Shown piece after piece: positions 11,321 through 21,246 of a stretch of DNA of 64,000 nucleotides. The stretch comes from Metaphire vulgaris. Lineage: Eukaryota; Annelida; Clitellata; Crassiclitellata; Megascolecidae. Location: positions 9,631,653 to 9,695,652 of the forward strand of contig CM030856.1 of the NCBI GenBank assembly GCA_018105865.1, written 5' to 3'. The position numbers and the translations under genes were made by a program. The notes beneath the pieces are model-generated. The model was not told where the DNA came from and did no database searches. It saw only the letters and a program-made list of their open reading frames with translations. Position 1 is the first letter of the stretch. Each line of letters begins with the position of its first letter.

Positions 11321-11487
11321 CGGTGTTTAATCTAGACTCTGGACAACGGGGGGGGACTGACAAGGCCGGGGAAAGTCAGCTAGGGGCTGCTGTTAGTTGA
11401 TGTAGTATTCCAAAATGTCCGGGAGAATTTGAAATTTTCTGGGGGAAAGGGCAATTTCTCTCCGGAAACAGCCTAGATTAAAGCCTG
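11321..11487 (+). mobile_element. Family B hAT-like MITE, perfect 8-bp duplication
   Basis: 167 bp; CGGTGTTTAATCTAGACTC ... GCCTAGATTAAAGCCTG, flanked by ATCAATGT at 11313-11320 and 11488-11495. Confidence 0.85.
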
Positions 11488-12043
11488 ATCAATGTGTTTA
11501 GTGGAAAATTTGCTTTAGCCTAATGCAATATGATTCTCGTTTGCTTATTTCAAAAATCTTCTTCGTACAGAGTAATCAGTGGTCCCGGATTTAATTAAGC
11601 ATCGCGTGTATACGGAATATACTAACGTGCATTTGTATTACGTATGCTGTACAAGCGTATACATCGTCAGCATCAATAAAGCATTTAAAAATAACGCTTT
11701 TTGAACTTTGGAAATATTGACACAGCGCAAAGTGTAGACTAACCTTCATAACTGGGTGTTGTTTTTGCGTAGGACCTATAACACGCGTGACTTAGCTCTA
11801 GCTACGGCTTTAGCAGTTTCGACTTGATAGGTTGTGGCCTAAACAAGCGACAGGTAGCATCCTGAATCGCTTATTATTATTATTTTTTATTTTTGCAAGT
11901 CAAAACCGGTAAACATTGGACAACGTCGTCTACGTCGCACTCAGAACGACTGACGACCACGACCACCCCAACGCAGCTCACTAGGCTCTCGAAAACCGAT
12001 GCTTTGTTCACGTAGAGTCGCGCAGGTGTTGTAGGCTCAAAGC

Positions 12044-12362
12044 ATTGGTGTAGCCGCGGGGGTGAGGGCATGCGGGGTACGCCTGCCCCTCCCTATTCGG
12101 GCCGGGACCGGAAGTCAGATTCGGTCAAAACCGGTGAGTAGTTGGGACAGAAGTAGGATGAGTTTGAGAAGAAGACACCAGACTTTAAACGTATAACATA
12201 TAAACTATACATAAAGGCTATATAATATATGTAATATATAAACTATATACAGTATAGCATATGCATATATATATACCCTCACAGAGTTATTTCCCCTAAT
12301 CAAATTCCTGGCTACGCCCCTGGTCGAGATGCCCCTTGTTCTGGAACCCTCGCTGCGCCACT
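12044..12362 (+). mobile_element. Family J element with nested family D remnant
   Basis: Outer ends CATTGGTGTAGCCGCGG / CCCTCGCTGCGCCACTG. The inner 12267-12321 (TATATATACCCTC ... GGCTACGCCCCTGG) is the 3' half of a family-D element. TA-rich filler at 12180-12270. Confidence 0.5.
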
Positions 12363-12671
12363 GACTCAAAGAGTGGCCTTGGTGTACCAGTGAGATGCTT
12401 ACTATAGTCTACTAATTGTGTTGTCGGGAGAGTCATCTTCCACGAATTCAAAGCTGAAGGCGTGGAAGGGGGGAAGTAAAAATATTCTAAATCTGTCAAA
12501 CGGAGGATTCTCGAGGATTACCTGTTGGATTAGACGCCGCCAGCGGATATTGGCATAAATCGCGCAATGGGAGTCACTATAATAGTGTTTCGAACATTTG
12601 TTGAGATTTTGCAAATCGGCTTTGGCTTAGCCTACAGCGTTTCGATCGAAATGCAGCATGATTATGCTCAC

Positions 12672-12806
12672 GAGCATAGGCGTAAACTTCTATTAGACCG
12701 CCAGGCTCGATGCGCCCCCCCCAGTTTTTGAGAGGCTAAGCTAGAGAAGGGGAAGGTGTGTGGAAGATTGGGCCCCAACTTTTTCCTCCAATTTTACGCC
12801 TATAAT
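12672..12806. mobile_element. Possible short element with GCATAGGCGTAAA ends
   Basis: GAGCATAGGCGTAAACTTCT near 12674 and AATTTTACGCCTATAATCC near 12793 are inverted. A C-rich and G-rich core lies between. Single copy here, so weak. Confidence 0.3.
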
Positions 12807-12924
12807 CCGCACGAGGGATCGTACACTGTATACAGATTAGAAGATACAAGGAAATGATCTCGAATTCTTCAAACAGCTGACGGATTGGTTACGAATGACT
12901 TAAATGCTTCAAACTCAGTAGCGT

Positions 12925-13075
12925 TCAGAGGGGGACCGGTGGGGCGGTGGCCCCGGGCGCCGACCAGATGGGGCGGGGGGGCAAAAATTGAATCGGCGAC
13001 CTTTGTTTTGGGTCGCGTCAAACATGTTCTTTATCGACTTGGCTCCGGGCGTCAACCACTCTCTGCACGCCATTG
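12925..13075. mobile_element. Repeat of the family seen again at about 45935-46050
   Basis: GGGGCGGTGGCCCCGGGCGC, CGACCAGATGGGGC, and ATCGACTTGG ... CCACTCTCTGCACGCC recur at 45945-46050. Boundaries not set. Confidence 0.45.
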
Positions 13076-13169
13076 CTTTTTATTCTTAGGCCTAGGAAAA
13101 ATTATTAACTAAAGCATCAGTCTTTATTTCCACAGGTGGAACGCATTCGAACCAAAAAATCAATTTCAG

Positions 13170-13560
13170 TATTGACAAAAGTACACTTTTTAGGACTCAA
13201 GAGTCAACTTAGCAGAGTTAACTGTAGAAAAATCTTATGTAAATGTTTTGCATGATCTGACCAAGAACCACTAAACACAATCAAATCATCAAAGAAAGCA
13301 TCACAAAAAATCTTCTCTTGAATACCCTTGATCAACATTCTGCCTAGCTTGGCAAAAGTAGCAAACCAAACCCAAAACTCGTAAATTTCAATAGAAAATT
13401 ACCATGCATACAAATCCTGTCAAAAGAATCGAACTATCGTATGCAAAGGATTTTGCCAGAAACCCTCAGTCATATCTAACTTACTCATAAATTTAGCTTT
13501 TCCCACCTTATCAATAAGATCCTCCATCCGAGGCAAAAAGATCGAAGAGGTTTTTTAATC
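13170..13560 (-). mobile_element. Gypsy-type LTR retrotransposon reverse transcriptase relic
   Basis: The minus strand encodes FMSKLDMTEGFWQ, matching the K-L-D-L-x-x-G-(F/Y)-W-Q block of Gypsy-like reverse transcriptases. After a stop it continues with FFDDLIVFSGSWSDHAKHLH, the equivalent of the Y-x-D-D-I-x-(V/I)-F-S box with its first residue altered. In-frame stops and frameshifts show it is dead. No LTRs or gag were seen nearby. Confidence 0.6.
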
Positions 13561-13743
13561 ATCAAGTGCAATAAACAGCCGTTGTATAAGCATCATAAAG
13601 ACGATAGTAAATAGAAGATATCTAATAAAAGTGAACCAAATATAACAGCTTGTAAAACTAAAAGAGGGACACAAGTGCTTTATTTTGGTTCATAATGAGT
13701 GAGCACATCTATGCTGTAAACCGCTGGGGGTAATAGTCTAGAC

Positions 13744-14002
13744 AGGGCCATCTTTAGAATTTTGGGCGCCCTAGGCAGATTTTCATTTTCGGAAATTTTC
13801 GCCATCATTAACATACGGAAAAAACGGAAAAAGCCTGATCACGAGCAAAATAATAAAAAAGGTGTCAGCTCTACGGAATAGCCTGACAAGCAAAAAACGC
13901 TATTCGCTCATGAAAAATTTTCATCCCCGTTTTATTTCGCCCCTACAAAATGTTTCGACCCTAGGCAGTGCCTAAACTGCCTGGTGGTTAAGGTGGCCCT
14001 GA
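13744..14002. mobile_element. Family M element (AGGGCCATCTT ends), perfect 8-bp duplication
   Basis: 259 bp; left CAGGGCCATCTTTAG, right CTTAAGG-type GGTGGCCCTG inverted; flanked by GTCTAGAC at 13736-13743 and 14003-14010. Contains the shared motif GCCTGACAAGCAAAAAACG. Confidence 0.7.
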
Positions 14003-14004
14003 GT

Positions 14005-14290
14005 CTAGACTATAGGCCTACAACTAAGACGACGTCCATTTCTCAGAAACTCTTCTATGAAAGTGGCCATCGTGTGGTCTTTTGTATAAAAAGCAACCGA
14101 CAGGTCTAAGAAATGGATTGCCGTGACATTGCTATAGTATCCATTGAACACAGAAATCAGATGGTTTGACAAGATCAACAACAAAAAGGTATAAAATAAA
14201 GAATGAGCATAAAGAAAGACGTCATCCAAATAATCATTGAAAGGAAACCGACTGTTTGGCCATATCTGCAGAATGAGTGATGAAAGACTG
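14005..14290 (-). mobile_element. Reverse transcriptase fragment (Penelope-like or related), degenerate
   Basis: The minus-strand frame contains FPFNDYLDDVFLYAHS (a YLDD active-site-like box), then AIHFLDLSVAFYTKDHTMAT, which resembles the FLD-x-x-V block downstream of the active site in Penelope-like elements. Only this fragment is visible and the assignment is tentative. Another LINE-type relic on the plus strand overlaps its edge at 14245. Confidence 0.35.
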
Positions 14291-14496
14291 ATAAAAAGAA
14301 TCATGCTCGGAGTAATGGAAGGCGAAGACACAAGAGGAAGACTACGAAAAGAATGGATAGACATTTATTGTCCATGTTGCGCCATTCACATTGTCTATTA
14401 GACAATGTTAAAGAATGGCGCAACATGGACATGCAGTATTTGTGTGAAGCTTACAAAACCACACAAGACATAGACGAATGGAGGAGACGAACTTAA
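14245..14496 (+). mobile_element. LINE reverse transcriptase C-terminal relic with internal hairpin
   Basis: Translates to FGHICRMSDERLIKRIMLGV and GRLRKEWID, the usual (W/F)GH(V/I)xRM...RGRPxxxWxD C-terminus of RTE/L1-like polyproteins. It ends with MQYLCEAYKTTQDIDEWRRR and a stop. A long imperfect inverted duplication (about 14370-14431) interrupts it. Confidence 0.55.
14370..14431. repeat. Imperfect inverted repeat (hairpin)
   Basis: GTCCATGTTGCGCCATTCAC-ATTGTCTA on the left, TTAGACAATG then GAATGGCGCAACATGGAC on the right; a five-base TTAAA-type insertion in the right arm. Almost no loop. Confidence 0.8.
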
Positions 14497-14838
14497 ACTG
14501 CAATGGACACCAACGGGTATTGCGTTCATGGATAACAATGAACGATAACACGGAATACGGTTGCGAATAGGCAAAAGAGCTACTCTATTTCGGCGGAATG
14601 AAATCTGCAAAAGAGCATTAACACAATCTATTTCGGCGGAATGAAATCTGCTGACAAGAATCTTTAGCCATTGGCGTCTAAATAGACACAATCTTTCTGA
14701 TTTGCCAGTGGGCGGAATATAGAAATACAAGATTGTGCTGCGGCTATGGCGAATTTATACAATGATAAGCTCTTCGCGTTCAACGAACTTGGACTTAAAT
14801 TTTAAATCGAGATGTTTCACACTTAAACGCGCAAAATA

Positions 14839-14912
14839 CAGGGTGGCGCAAAAACCGGACTATATTAAATGCAAACCTAAATGTGACTAGTCCGGTTTTT
14901 TGCGCCACCCTG
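14839..14912. mobile_element. 74-bp palindromic mariner-like MITE, copy 2
   Basis: CAGGGTGGCGCAAAAACCGG with a near-perfect inverted second half ending TTTTTTGCGCCACCCTG; TA at 14837-14838 and 14913-14914. Lies in otherwise unique sequence. Confidence 0.8.
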
Positions 14913-15077
14913 TATGATGTGAAAACACCGATTAGTGACCGAGCAGTAAAACCAGTTTTATTCAGTTAGTTGTCCAGGCACATCACAAGCACTGCGGGAT
15001 ATCGAGCTAAAATCAAGACTCGTAGCGACGCAGACAAATAATATTTGGCGTATTTCAATAGCTTATGGGCTGCTAAA

Positions 15078-15369
15078 CAGTGTTTATTCTAGGCCTGTTT
15101 TGGGGGGATTTCCCTCCAAAGTTTGAAAATCCCCCCAAGAAAAATTTCTATATGTTGCGTCAAGGTTTTTGGGCAGACAAACCATATCCCCAAACATGTA
15201 AAACTCCCCCCTAATTATATTCTATTCTATTCTACATGACGATTTATATAGCGCAGTAGCATGAGCGAGGGCCAAAGTCAAGAGCGCTTTACATGGAACA
15301 ATCGTACGATGAGTTGAAAAGGTGCGTTTTAATGTCGTCTAATGTCAAGGTGGCTAGAATAAACACTTA
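15078..15369 (+). mobile_element. Family A hAT-like element carrying a LINE fragment
   Basis: CAGTGTTTATTCTAGGCCTG ... AAGGTGGCTAGAATAAACACTT, flanked by CTGCTAAA at 15070-15077 and 15370-15377. A LINE 3' end with ATTCT tail occupies the interior from about 15220. Confidence 0.8.
15220..15345 (-). mobile_element. LINE 3' end with ATTCT tail, inside a family-A element
   Basis: The stretch GCGCAGTAGCATGAGCGAGG ... AAGAGCGCTTTACA is the reverse of the 3' end at 2600-2650. It starts with a TATTCTATTCT tail. It sits inside the family-A element 15078-15369. Confidence 0.55.
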
Positions 15370-15918
15370 CTGCTAAACATCTGCACTATGGAGTTTAATT
15401 TATTAATATATTGCTAAAAGCTTCGATGCTTGCGTGGCATGCGTGACAAGACGACGTTTCTAAGCTGTATACAGAAACTCAAAACACACAGTGACTAGCA
15501 CTATAAAGTGAACAGGTTTCGCTGAATATGATACTCGCTGCGTCAAGTATGTGCAAAGGTGCCCGCTGTATTATCACCGCTGTATAACTATAAGTATGCG
15601 CATGTTAAGGACTACAGAACTTACAGAATACTACCGTAGTACGTGGCCGTTTGTAGCCAGAGCTGTTTTAAGGTCTTCGTAGGCCATATGCACTCCATAT
15701 TCGCACTAAATACTGTAGATTGACATACGACGAAATTTATTTTTCTTTGCTCGTCAAGACAACTGGGCCGCTGGCATCCGCCAACCCAGGGATATTTTAC
15801 ACCCCCTAACACTCCAACACCCCCCGCAATTTGAGACCGACCACTGCCCCCTAATTACAATTATGACGTCGTATCAATACCACCATCCAATACGGTTGCG
15901 CAGCACACAGGACCGTAC

Positions 15919-16162
15919 CAGAGGCGGATCTAGGGGAGGGCAGGGGGGTACACATGTCCCCGGGCGCCGAGGTGAGGGGGCGCCAAAATTGGATATTTGG
16001 GTAAGTGAAATGCACAATAAAGTAGAAGAAACACTTGCGAGGACCTTTTTTTGCTCGCCAGCACTATATGAAGAGAGAGTTGAGGGGCGCCGAAAACGAT
16101 GTGAGGACCTTTTTTGCTTGCCAGTTGTTATAGGGGCGCCGAATACCCTAGATCCGTCTCTG
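15919..16162 (+). mobile_element. Family E hAT-like element, perfect 8-bp duplication
   Basis: 244 bp; CAGAGGCGGATCTAGGGG ... CTAGATCCGTCTCTG, flanked by GACCGTAC at 15911-15918 and 16163-16170. The inside has CGGGCGCCGAGGTGAGGG and two TGTGAGGACCTTTTTTGCTT-like motifs. Confidence 0.82.
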
Positions 16163-16318
16163 GACCGTACATTGCAGTACGTTAAAACTGAGTACACGTT
16201 ATTAGTAGAGAAAGTTTAAATCATGGGGCATTTTATTTCTATGGCGCTGACTCATCAGTGCAATGCACTTTCAATCATGTCACTAATGTGACTAGCCCTG
16301 TGATGCACGTGCCAATGT

Positions 16319-16505
16319 CAGTGTTTAATCTAGACTCCTGGACTCCGGGGAGAAACTGACAAAGCCGGGGAAACTGAAAAAACCGGGGGGGAATTCAGTT
16401 AGGGGGCTGCTGTTAGTTGATGTAGTATCCCAAAATTTCCGGGGAATTTGAAATTTCCGGGGAGAAAGGGCAATTCTCCCCGGAAACTGCCTAGATTAAA
16501 CCCTG
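16319..16505 (+). mobile_element. Family B hAT-like MITE, perfect 8-bp duplication
   Basis: 187 bp; flanked by GCCAATGT at 16311-16318 and 16506-16513. Confidence 0.85.
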
Positions 16506-16679
16506 GCCAATGTGTTAGTTTGTAGACGTTGTTTCATGTGTTGCAGTTGACTAGACCTCTTGTTAAGCAGCTAAGAAAAAACACATCTCATGACTACTGT
16601 CAGTTAATTTTGTAAGAGCTCAGCAAAAGTCGATAAACTAGGCAGACCTCACATTATGGGCCTATATTGATGCCCGTCT

Positions 16680-16750
16680 TATGAAGGTTTCAGGTCGCCG
16701 ACTGTTAGGTTCGAACCCCGCCCGCGGCAGATTAGCTCTGCGCAGAGGTG
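16680..16750 (+). mobile_element. Possible tRNA-like SINE scrap
   Basis: TTAGGTTCGAACCCCGCC is a good B box and GGTCGCCGACTG precedes it, but no full A box or cloverleaf is visible. Single copy. Confidence 0.3.
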
Positions 16751-16882
16751 TTTCAATCAGCAAAGTTACCGACCTGCCTGCATCGTGGCGGATTTAGCGT
16801 AGGCCTAAGCCTACGTCTCTCATTACATGCAAATAAAAATTCGACGCAATTAGCATTTGAAAACTCTTCTGTGCCACAAATA

Positions 16883-17686
16883 CACTGTGTCCAGAAAAAA
16901 GGGACCCCCCCTAAACACATCGCAATAACTACCTCGAACCTTCACCGATTTATGCAAAATTTGAAGCACATAGAGAAACATATTATAGTTGTGTCATTAG
17001 CGCAAAATTTCAATAGAATCCGTTTACTCTTTTGAGCAGTTTGTAACTTTTGCAGTCATCTGTCACATCATTTCTTATAGTTTTCTGTCTATGTATTGGC
17101 TGACGTCATTTTTACGCCATTGAGTGTGTTGACAAACAGAATGTTTTTAAATGTTTCTAAATGAAAATCATAGGGGCTGTCCATTAATTGCGTCAACAAA
17201 ATAGGAAAGGGGCCTCAAAAGTTCGAGTTTTTGACAGGGGAGGGTCAAGAGAAGTTGACGTCAGCTAATTTCATCTTTTTGAATAATCAAAAATAGGAAA
17301 TTTCATGGAATGCTATTTATTACAAAGCCTGACAAACAACAAAGATAATCACCACATTTTGACACTTGATTAGCAAAAAAGTCATCACCTCAAAAATAAT
17401 AACCGTTTTAGGTAGAGGGGCCGTCACTAAAATTAGGGGGCCAGAAGATTTTTTGCATAATTAATTATAGGGGTCACTGAAAGTTTGACAGTTGTTGACA
17501 AAGGGAGGGGGTACAAAAATTGTCCAAAAATTGTTGGCGCAATTAATGTATAGGGGGGCCTAGCCCTCTATTCAATTTAATTTTATATTAGAATTGAAAT
17601 GCTGTATGTAATAGACGTCTATAAATAGGCCTACTTGACATTGGTTTTCAAAGTTATCAGAGGGTTCCCTTTTTCCGGACACAGTG
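16883..17686. mobile_element. TA-flanked Tc1/mariner-like element with nested family F
   Basis: Left CACTGTGTCCAGAAAAAAGG, right complement CACTGTGTCCGGAAAAAGGG, TA on both sides (16881-16882, 17687-17688); 804 bp. A family-F element starts inside at 17173 and ends near 17560. No transposase ORF seen, so non-autonomous. Confidence 0.75.
17173..17560 (+). mobile_element. Family F element (GGGGCTGTCCATTAATT ends)
   Basis: Starts GGGGCTGTCCATTAATTGCG, continues with GTCAAGAGAAGTTGACGTCA and ends with a decayed GGCGCAATTAATGTATAGG. Nested in the mariner-like element. Confidence 0.65.
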
Positions 17687-17745
17687 TAGCCATAAGCACG
17701 TCTTGTATACAATGTATACAATTGTATACTTGTATACAATACTTT

Positions 17746-17916
17746 GCTGCGACTGCCTACCTGGATCTACATTCTACAACCTCGAGACCACCACAGACAA
17801 CGGATTACGGACTATGGATTACCTAGATTGAGCGCTCGTGAATAAGCTGGTGCACTGCGCCAAGCTTTCGGGCAGCGCTATAGAAATTTCGTGTTTACTT
17901 ACTTACTTACGTTCAT
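17746..17916 (+). mobile_element. LINE 3' end with TTAC repeat tail
   Basis: GCTGCGACTGCCTACCTGGA ... AGCGCTATAGAAATTTCGTG followed by a TTAC repeat. The same 150 bp is found with the same tail type at 40708-40891, so this is one LINE family. Confidence 0.6.
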
Positions 17917-18518
17917 ACTGGAGCCTCTATAGGCCTAATAACGTCATCAAAATCCAGGCCAATACGATGATGATTTGCAGGCTTTTGGTATACGACGAAT
18001 CTTCAAATATTAACTATCGCAAATCATTTCAAATGGCCTCTCAACTCCACCCTAGCAGACGTGACCAAACTACTCGTCGAGGACTATACAAGACATGACT
18101 AAACAACGAGAAATCCCCAATTCTGCTCACGTATAAACCTACTCCGCAATCCGCATTAGGCCTAGATTCTCTATAGAGAGCACCATGACCGCCTACGTGG
18201 AAATAACTTAGTCGAGTATCTTTTGTGACAATCTTGAAATCGTAACTGCGTTGATAGAGTTAATTAAGCAAGCAAGTAAGTAATATCTCGTGAATTTCTA
18301 TAGCGCTTTCTAAAGCAGATACCGCAGTAGCTCGTTCTACAGTTGAAATAGTGAGAGCCGAATTGTAGTGGTCATCAGAACAAAGTCAATTCCAGAGGTA
18401 AATCAAGAGTGGGAGTGGAGAAACAGCAAGGCAGGTTTATGGAAAAAGAAAAAGAGAAAAGATGCCTGATATAACTCTATAGGCTAGTTATTAGTGCTAT
18501 AGTATTATTACTGCGAGA

Positions 18519-18699
18519 CAGTGGCGGCTCCAGGATTTGGCAAGTTGGGAGGCGCTGGGGTGGCCAACTTCTAATCATGAGGGCCAACCATTTGTTGTTA
18601 GGTATGTAGTATTAAGTATAGGGTCCCAACAGTGGGGACACTGGGGGAAGGCACTCAATAGGGGCACGAGCCCCCCCGACCCCTGTGGAGCCGCCACTG
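18519..18699 (+). mobile_element. Family C hAT-like MITE, perfect 8-bp duplication
   Basis: 181 bp, flanked by CTGCGAGA at 18511-18518 and 18700-18707. Followed by an AATC repeat at 18732-18762. Confidence 0.88.
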
Positions 18700-18729
18700 C
18701 TGCGAGACAAAAAACGTCCAAGAACTGTC

Positions 18730-18760
<31 letters not shown>

Positions 18761-19275
18761 TGTTTATTAGTATCAAAGTCAGAACCAAAGATCATCAGTA
18801 TCATAATTCAATATAGACAAAAGTTGTAAAGACAAATGCTAAAATATGTAATATTTCGATATTTGATAATTTAGATGTTTGATAATTTAAAATTGACGTT
18901 AAACGATTAGGATACTAAAGGGAGAAGCAGGAGAAGAGAAACATTATCTGTCCAAAGCCTGCTTTCCCTTTAAACCAATACACCAAATGCAAACAGGTTC
19001 AAATAGTCTAGATACAAATGTAATTTTTAAAAGAAATAATTAAGATTGTACATTGTCTTAATTTCAGAGTATAGCCAATGTAGCCTACAGAAAGAAGGTC
19101 ATTGCGTTTAAAAGACCTAGACGAGAAAGAGCTTTGCGTTGAATGCTTATCACGAGGCTACACGTTTAGCCTAAGTAGTGATTAATAGATCAAATTAATA
19201 GCAGAAGCATATTACTGGAGTTACGCTTAATTAACTGGCAGTCTGATAATGCAAACCTGAATGTTCGTTAGCACA

Positions 19276-19442
19276 CAGTGTTTAATCCAGACTCTGGACT
19301 CGGGGGGGGGGCTGACAAGGCCGGGGGAGTCAGCTAGGGGGCTGCTGTTAGTTGATGTGGTATGCCAAAATTTTCTGGGGAATTTGAAATTTCCGGGGGA
19401 AAATGGCAATTTCTCTCCGGAAACGGCCTAGATTAAACCCTG
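19276..19442 (+). mobile_element. Family B hAT-like MITE
   Basis: 167 bp; CAGTGTTTAATCCAGACTC ... GCCTAGATTAAACCCTG. Flank match imperfect. Lies about 80 bp from the MAEKK exon. Confidence 0.75.
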
Positions 19443-19524
19443 CGCACAAGCAGTCAGTTTGAACATGTCTTCTGCCTCCTAGTGAATTAGCGACCAATGC
19501 AGAAGCAGGCAGTGGGTTTCCTAC

Positions 19525-19539
19525 CTTTTTCTCCGCCAT
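19525..19539 (-). CDS. Candidate first coding exon (MAEKK) of the calbindin-like gene
   Basis: On the minus strand an ATG at 19539-19537 opens five codons, MAEKK, ending at a GTAGGA donor. It lies about 50 bp downstream of a TATAAAA box in a locally GC-rich stretch. Known calbindins also start with MAE, and the phase (0) is compatible with this family. It is the only promoter-plus-start arrangement I see upstream of the EF-hand exons on that strand. No EF1 exon was found between here and 8766, so the link to the downstream exons is inference; it could be the start of another gene or a chance match. Confidence 0.4.
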
Positions 19540-19586
19540 GATAACGTGTTGCAGGATCTCCCAACTCGCCCGGCTGTCGCCTGCGG

Positions 19587-19593
19587 TTTTATA
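19587..19593 (-). promoter_or_regulatory. TATA box candidate upstream of the MAEKK exon
   Basis: TATAAAA reads on the minus strand (TTTTATA on plus), about 48 bp before the ATG at 19539. A TATA box would place the transcription start near 19560, giving a 5' UTR of only about 20 nt. The surrounding 19540-19700 is richer in CpG than its neighbours. Confidence 0.4.
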
Positions 19594-19702
19594 ACAGCAG
19601 GCCGTGACGTCCGTCTGCTAACGCGACGCACCAATGCCTCCGCGCTGAGGGCAGACGATAGCCTTACTCCTGTCGCTCTGTCGGCTGCAGGCAGAGACTG
19701 CA

Positions 19703-19821
19703 ATGACTGCCTTACTACAAGAATTGGACGAGAAGATCAACATCATTTCCACCCTCTCATCTTCTGTGTCTCGTTCTCTTCGTGATATTAGATTGGATGC
19801 TCCACAAAGACTACAATCTAC
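19703..19821 (+). other. Small plus-strand ORF start, interrupted by a hAT-like insertion
   Basis: An ATG at 19703 opens about 40 codons that are not repeat-like (starting MTALLQELDEKINIISTL), rich in Leu, Ser and charged residues. A family-D element inserted at 19822 cuts it. With the element removed the frame would stop within a few codons. It lies about 150 bp from the minus-strand TATA box, in divergent orientation. It may be a short divergent transcript, a first exon, or chance; no family recognised. Confidence 0.2.
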
Positions 19822-19991
19822 CAGGGGCGTAGCGACGGGTGGCTATATCGGTATATGCACCCTTCCCCCACACACAAAAATCAGACTACCTTGAAAATGT
19901 TAATGTGTTTTTTAAGATTCTCAAAGTTTTAAAGGATTTATACCCCCCAATTATATTATACCCTCAAATCAAATTCCTGGCTACGCCCCTG
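19822..19991 (+). mobile_element. Family D hAT-like MITE
   Basis: 170 bp; CAGGGGCGTAGCGACGGG ... GGCTACGCCCCTG; flanks CAATCTAC / CAATATAC (7 of 8). Confidence 0.85.
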
Positions 19992-20815
19992 CAATATACA
20001 CAACTCTTCTGAGACGATTCCGTTTGAATTTAAATTTGATGACCAAGATTTGCAAATTTCTGATTAAATAATTGATTGACAAAACAAGCAACCTTATACT
20101 CTTCGGGGGCCCCTCTTACTGTTAATTTAAAATTCAAATTTCACGACTGGCCTCTGTTGTTAATCATCAATTTAAAATTTTTCTCTTCGAGTCAAAAAAT
20201 TTCAAAAACCAAGCATAAAATCCTAAAAAGTTTGAGAACCGCTGTTCTTAAACTGAATCTGGGGCTCGCGAAAAGTTTAAATTTTTTGAGCAAATTAATA
20301 TGATAGAATGTAGAATATGACAGCAAAAATCGAATGAATCTGGATCATGTAGTAGTGCGAATCCTTGAATAGGACGCCGAAGTTGTGATAAAAATGTAAT
20401 AATTCTGCCTGTTTTGCCAAATTTACCATATGCCCATAATTAATTGATAAAGCAACAGAGATTTAATGACATTTTGCAAAGAATTAGATCACACGAACTC
20501 GTTTTCGTGTCTAATGTCTGTACTGTGTGGCCATGTGACTCTCGAGCTTTTGAAAAGTGTCATTTGTGGCTCGCACTTTCTATGGACTTGGCCACCCCTG
20601 GTATAGTAGAACAGGTGTCACTAAAGTGCATTCTGATTATTAATTTCAATTACTATAGCATAGGAGCCGTCTGCCACTGTTTCTGACTCTTCGCGGGATT
20701 CGTTTGCGTAATTCAGTAGATGAAAAAAATTGATCGGCGTTCAGGTGAAATCGAATCCTATTAGATTCATAAAATAGTCAAATAGGCGTACTAAAAAACC
20801 TCTGTATACCCGACA

Positions 20816-21031
20816 CAGAGCCGTAGCTAGGGGCAGCAGGGTGCACATGCCCCCGGGCGCCGAGGTGAGGGGGCGCCAAAATTGGGTTTTTGGGTAAGTA
20901 AAATGCATAATAAAGAAGAAGAAACATGTGCGACGACCTTTTTTTTTTTTTTGCTCGTCAGCAGTTAGGAGGGGCGCCAACGGCAGGCTTACACTTTGTC
21001 CCCGGGCGCCGGATACCGTGCTACGGTTCTG
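20816..21031 (+). mobile_element. Family E hAT-like element, perfect 8-bp duplication
   Basis: 216 bp; CAGAGCCGTAGCTAGGGG ... GTGCTACGGTTCTG, flanked by ACCCGACA at 20808-20815 and 21032-21039. Contains the shared motif as CGACGACC, a T run, then GCTCGTCAG. Confidence 0.82.
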
Positions 21032-21246
21032 ACCCGACACCGTTTTCTAGAATAAAATACCGTCCCAATTTTTAAAGTAAAAATGTGTGGTTTGTTGTTC
21101 CATAATTTTGATCAGGCGTATAAAAGGTCAAAGTCCTCAGGCCTAACAGTTAATCATGGTTAGCATACGATGAATGATTAACAGAACCCCTTAACCGGCA
21201 GCGGGCAGTGGAAGGCCACAGCTGCCAAGTATATAGTAGAAGGCTT

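Noticed and set aside
12402..12614. Minus-strand segments with splice-like ends, one reading EDDSPDNTISRL
   Set aside because: Considered as the missing EF2 loop, but the Glu at position 12 is absent, the reading frame around it does not continue, and no matching neighbour exon follows.
15621..15812. Minus-strand frame with an acceptor-like TCTACAG and GTAAGT donor
   Set aside because: Checked as a calbindin EF1 exon; the translation has no EF-hand loop. Left unassigned.
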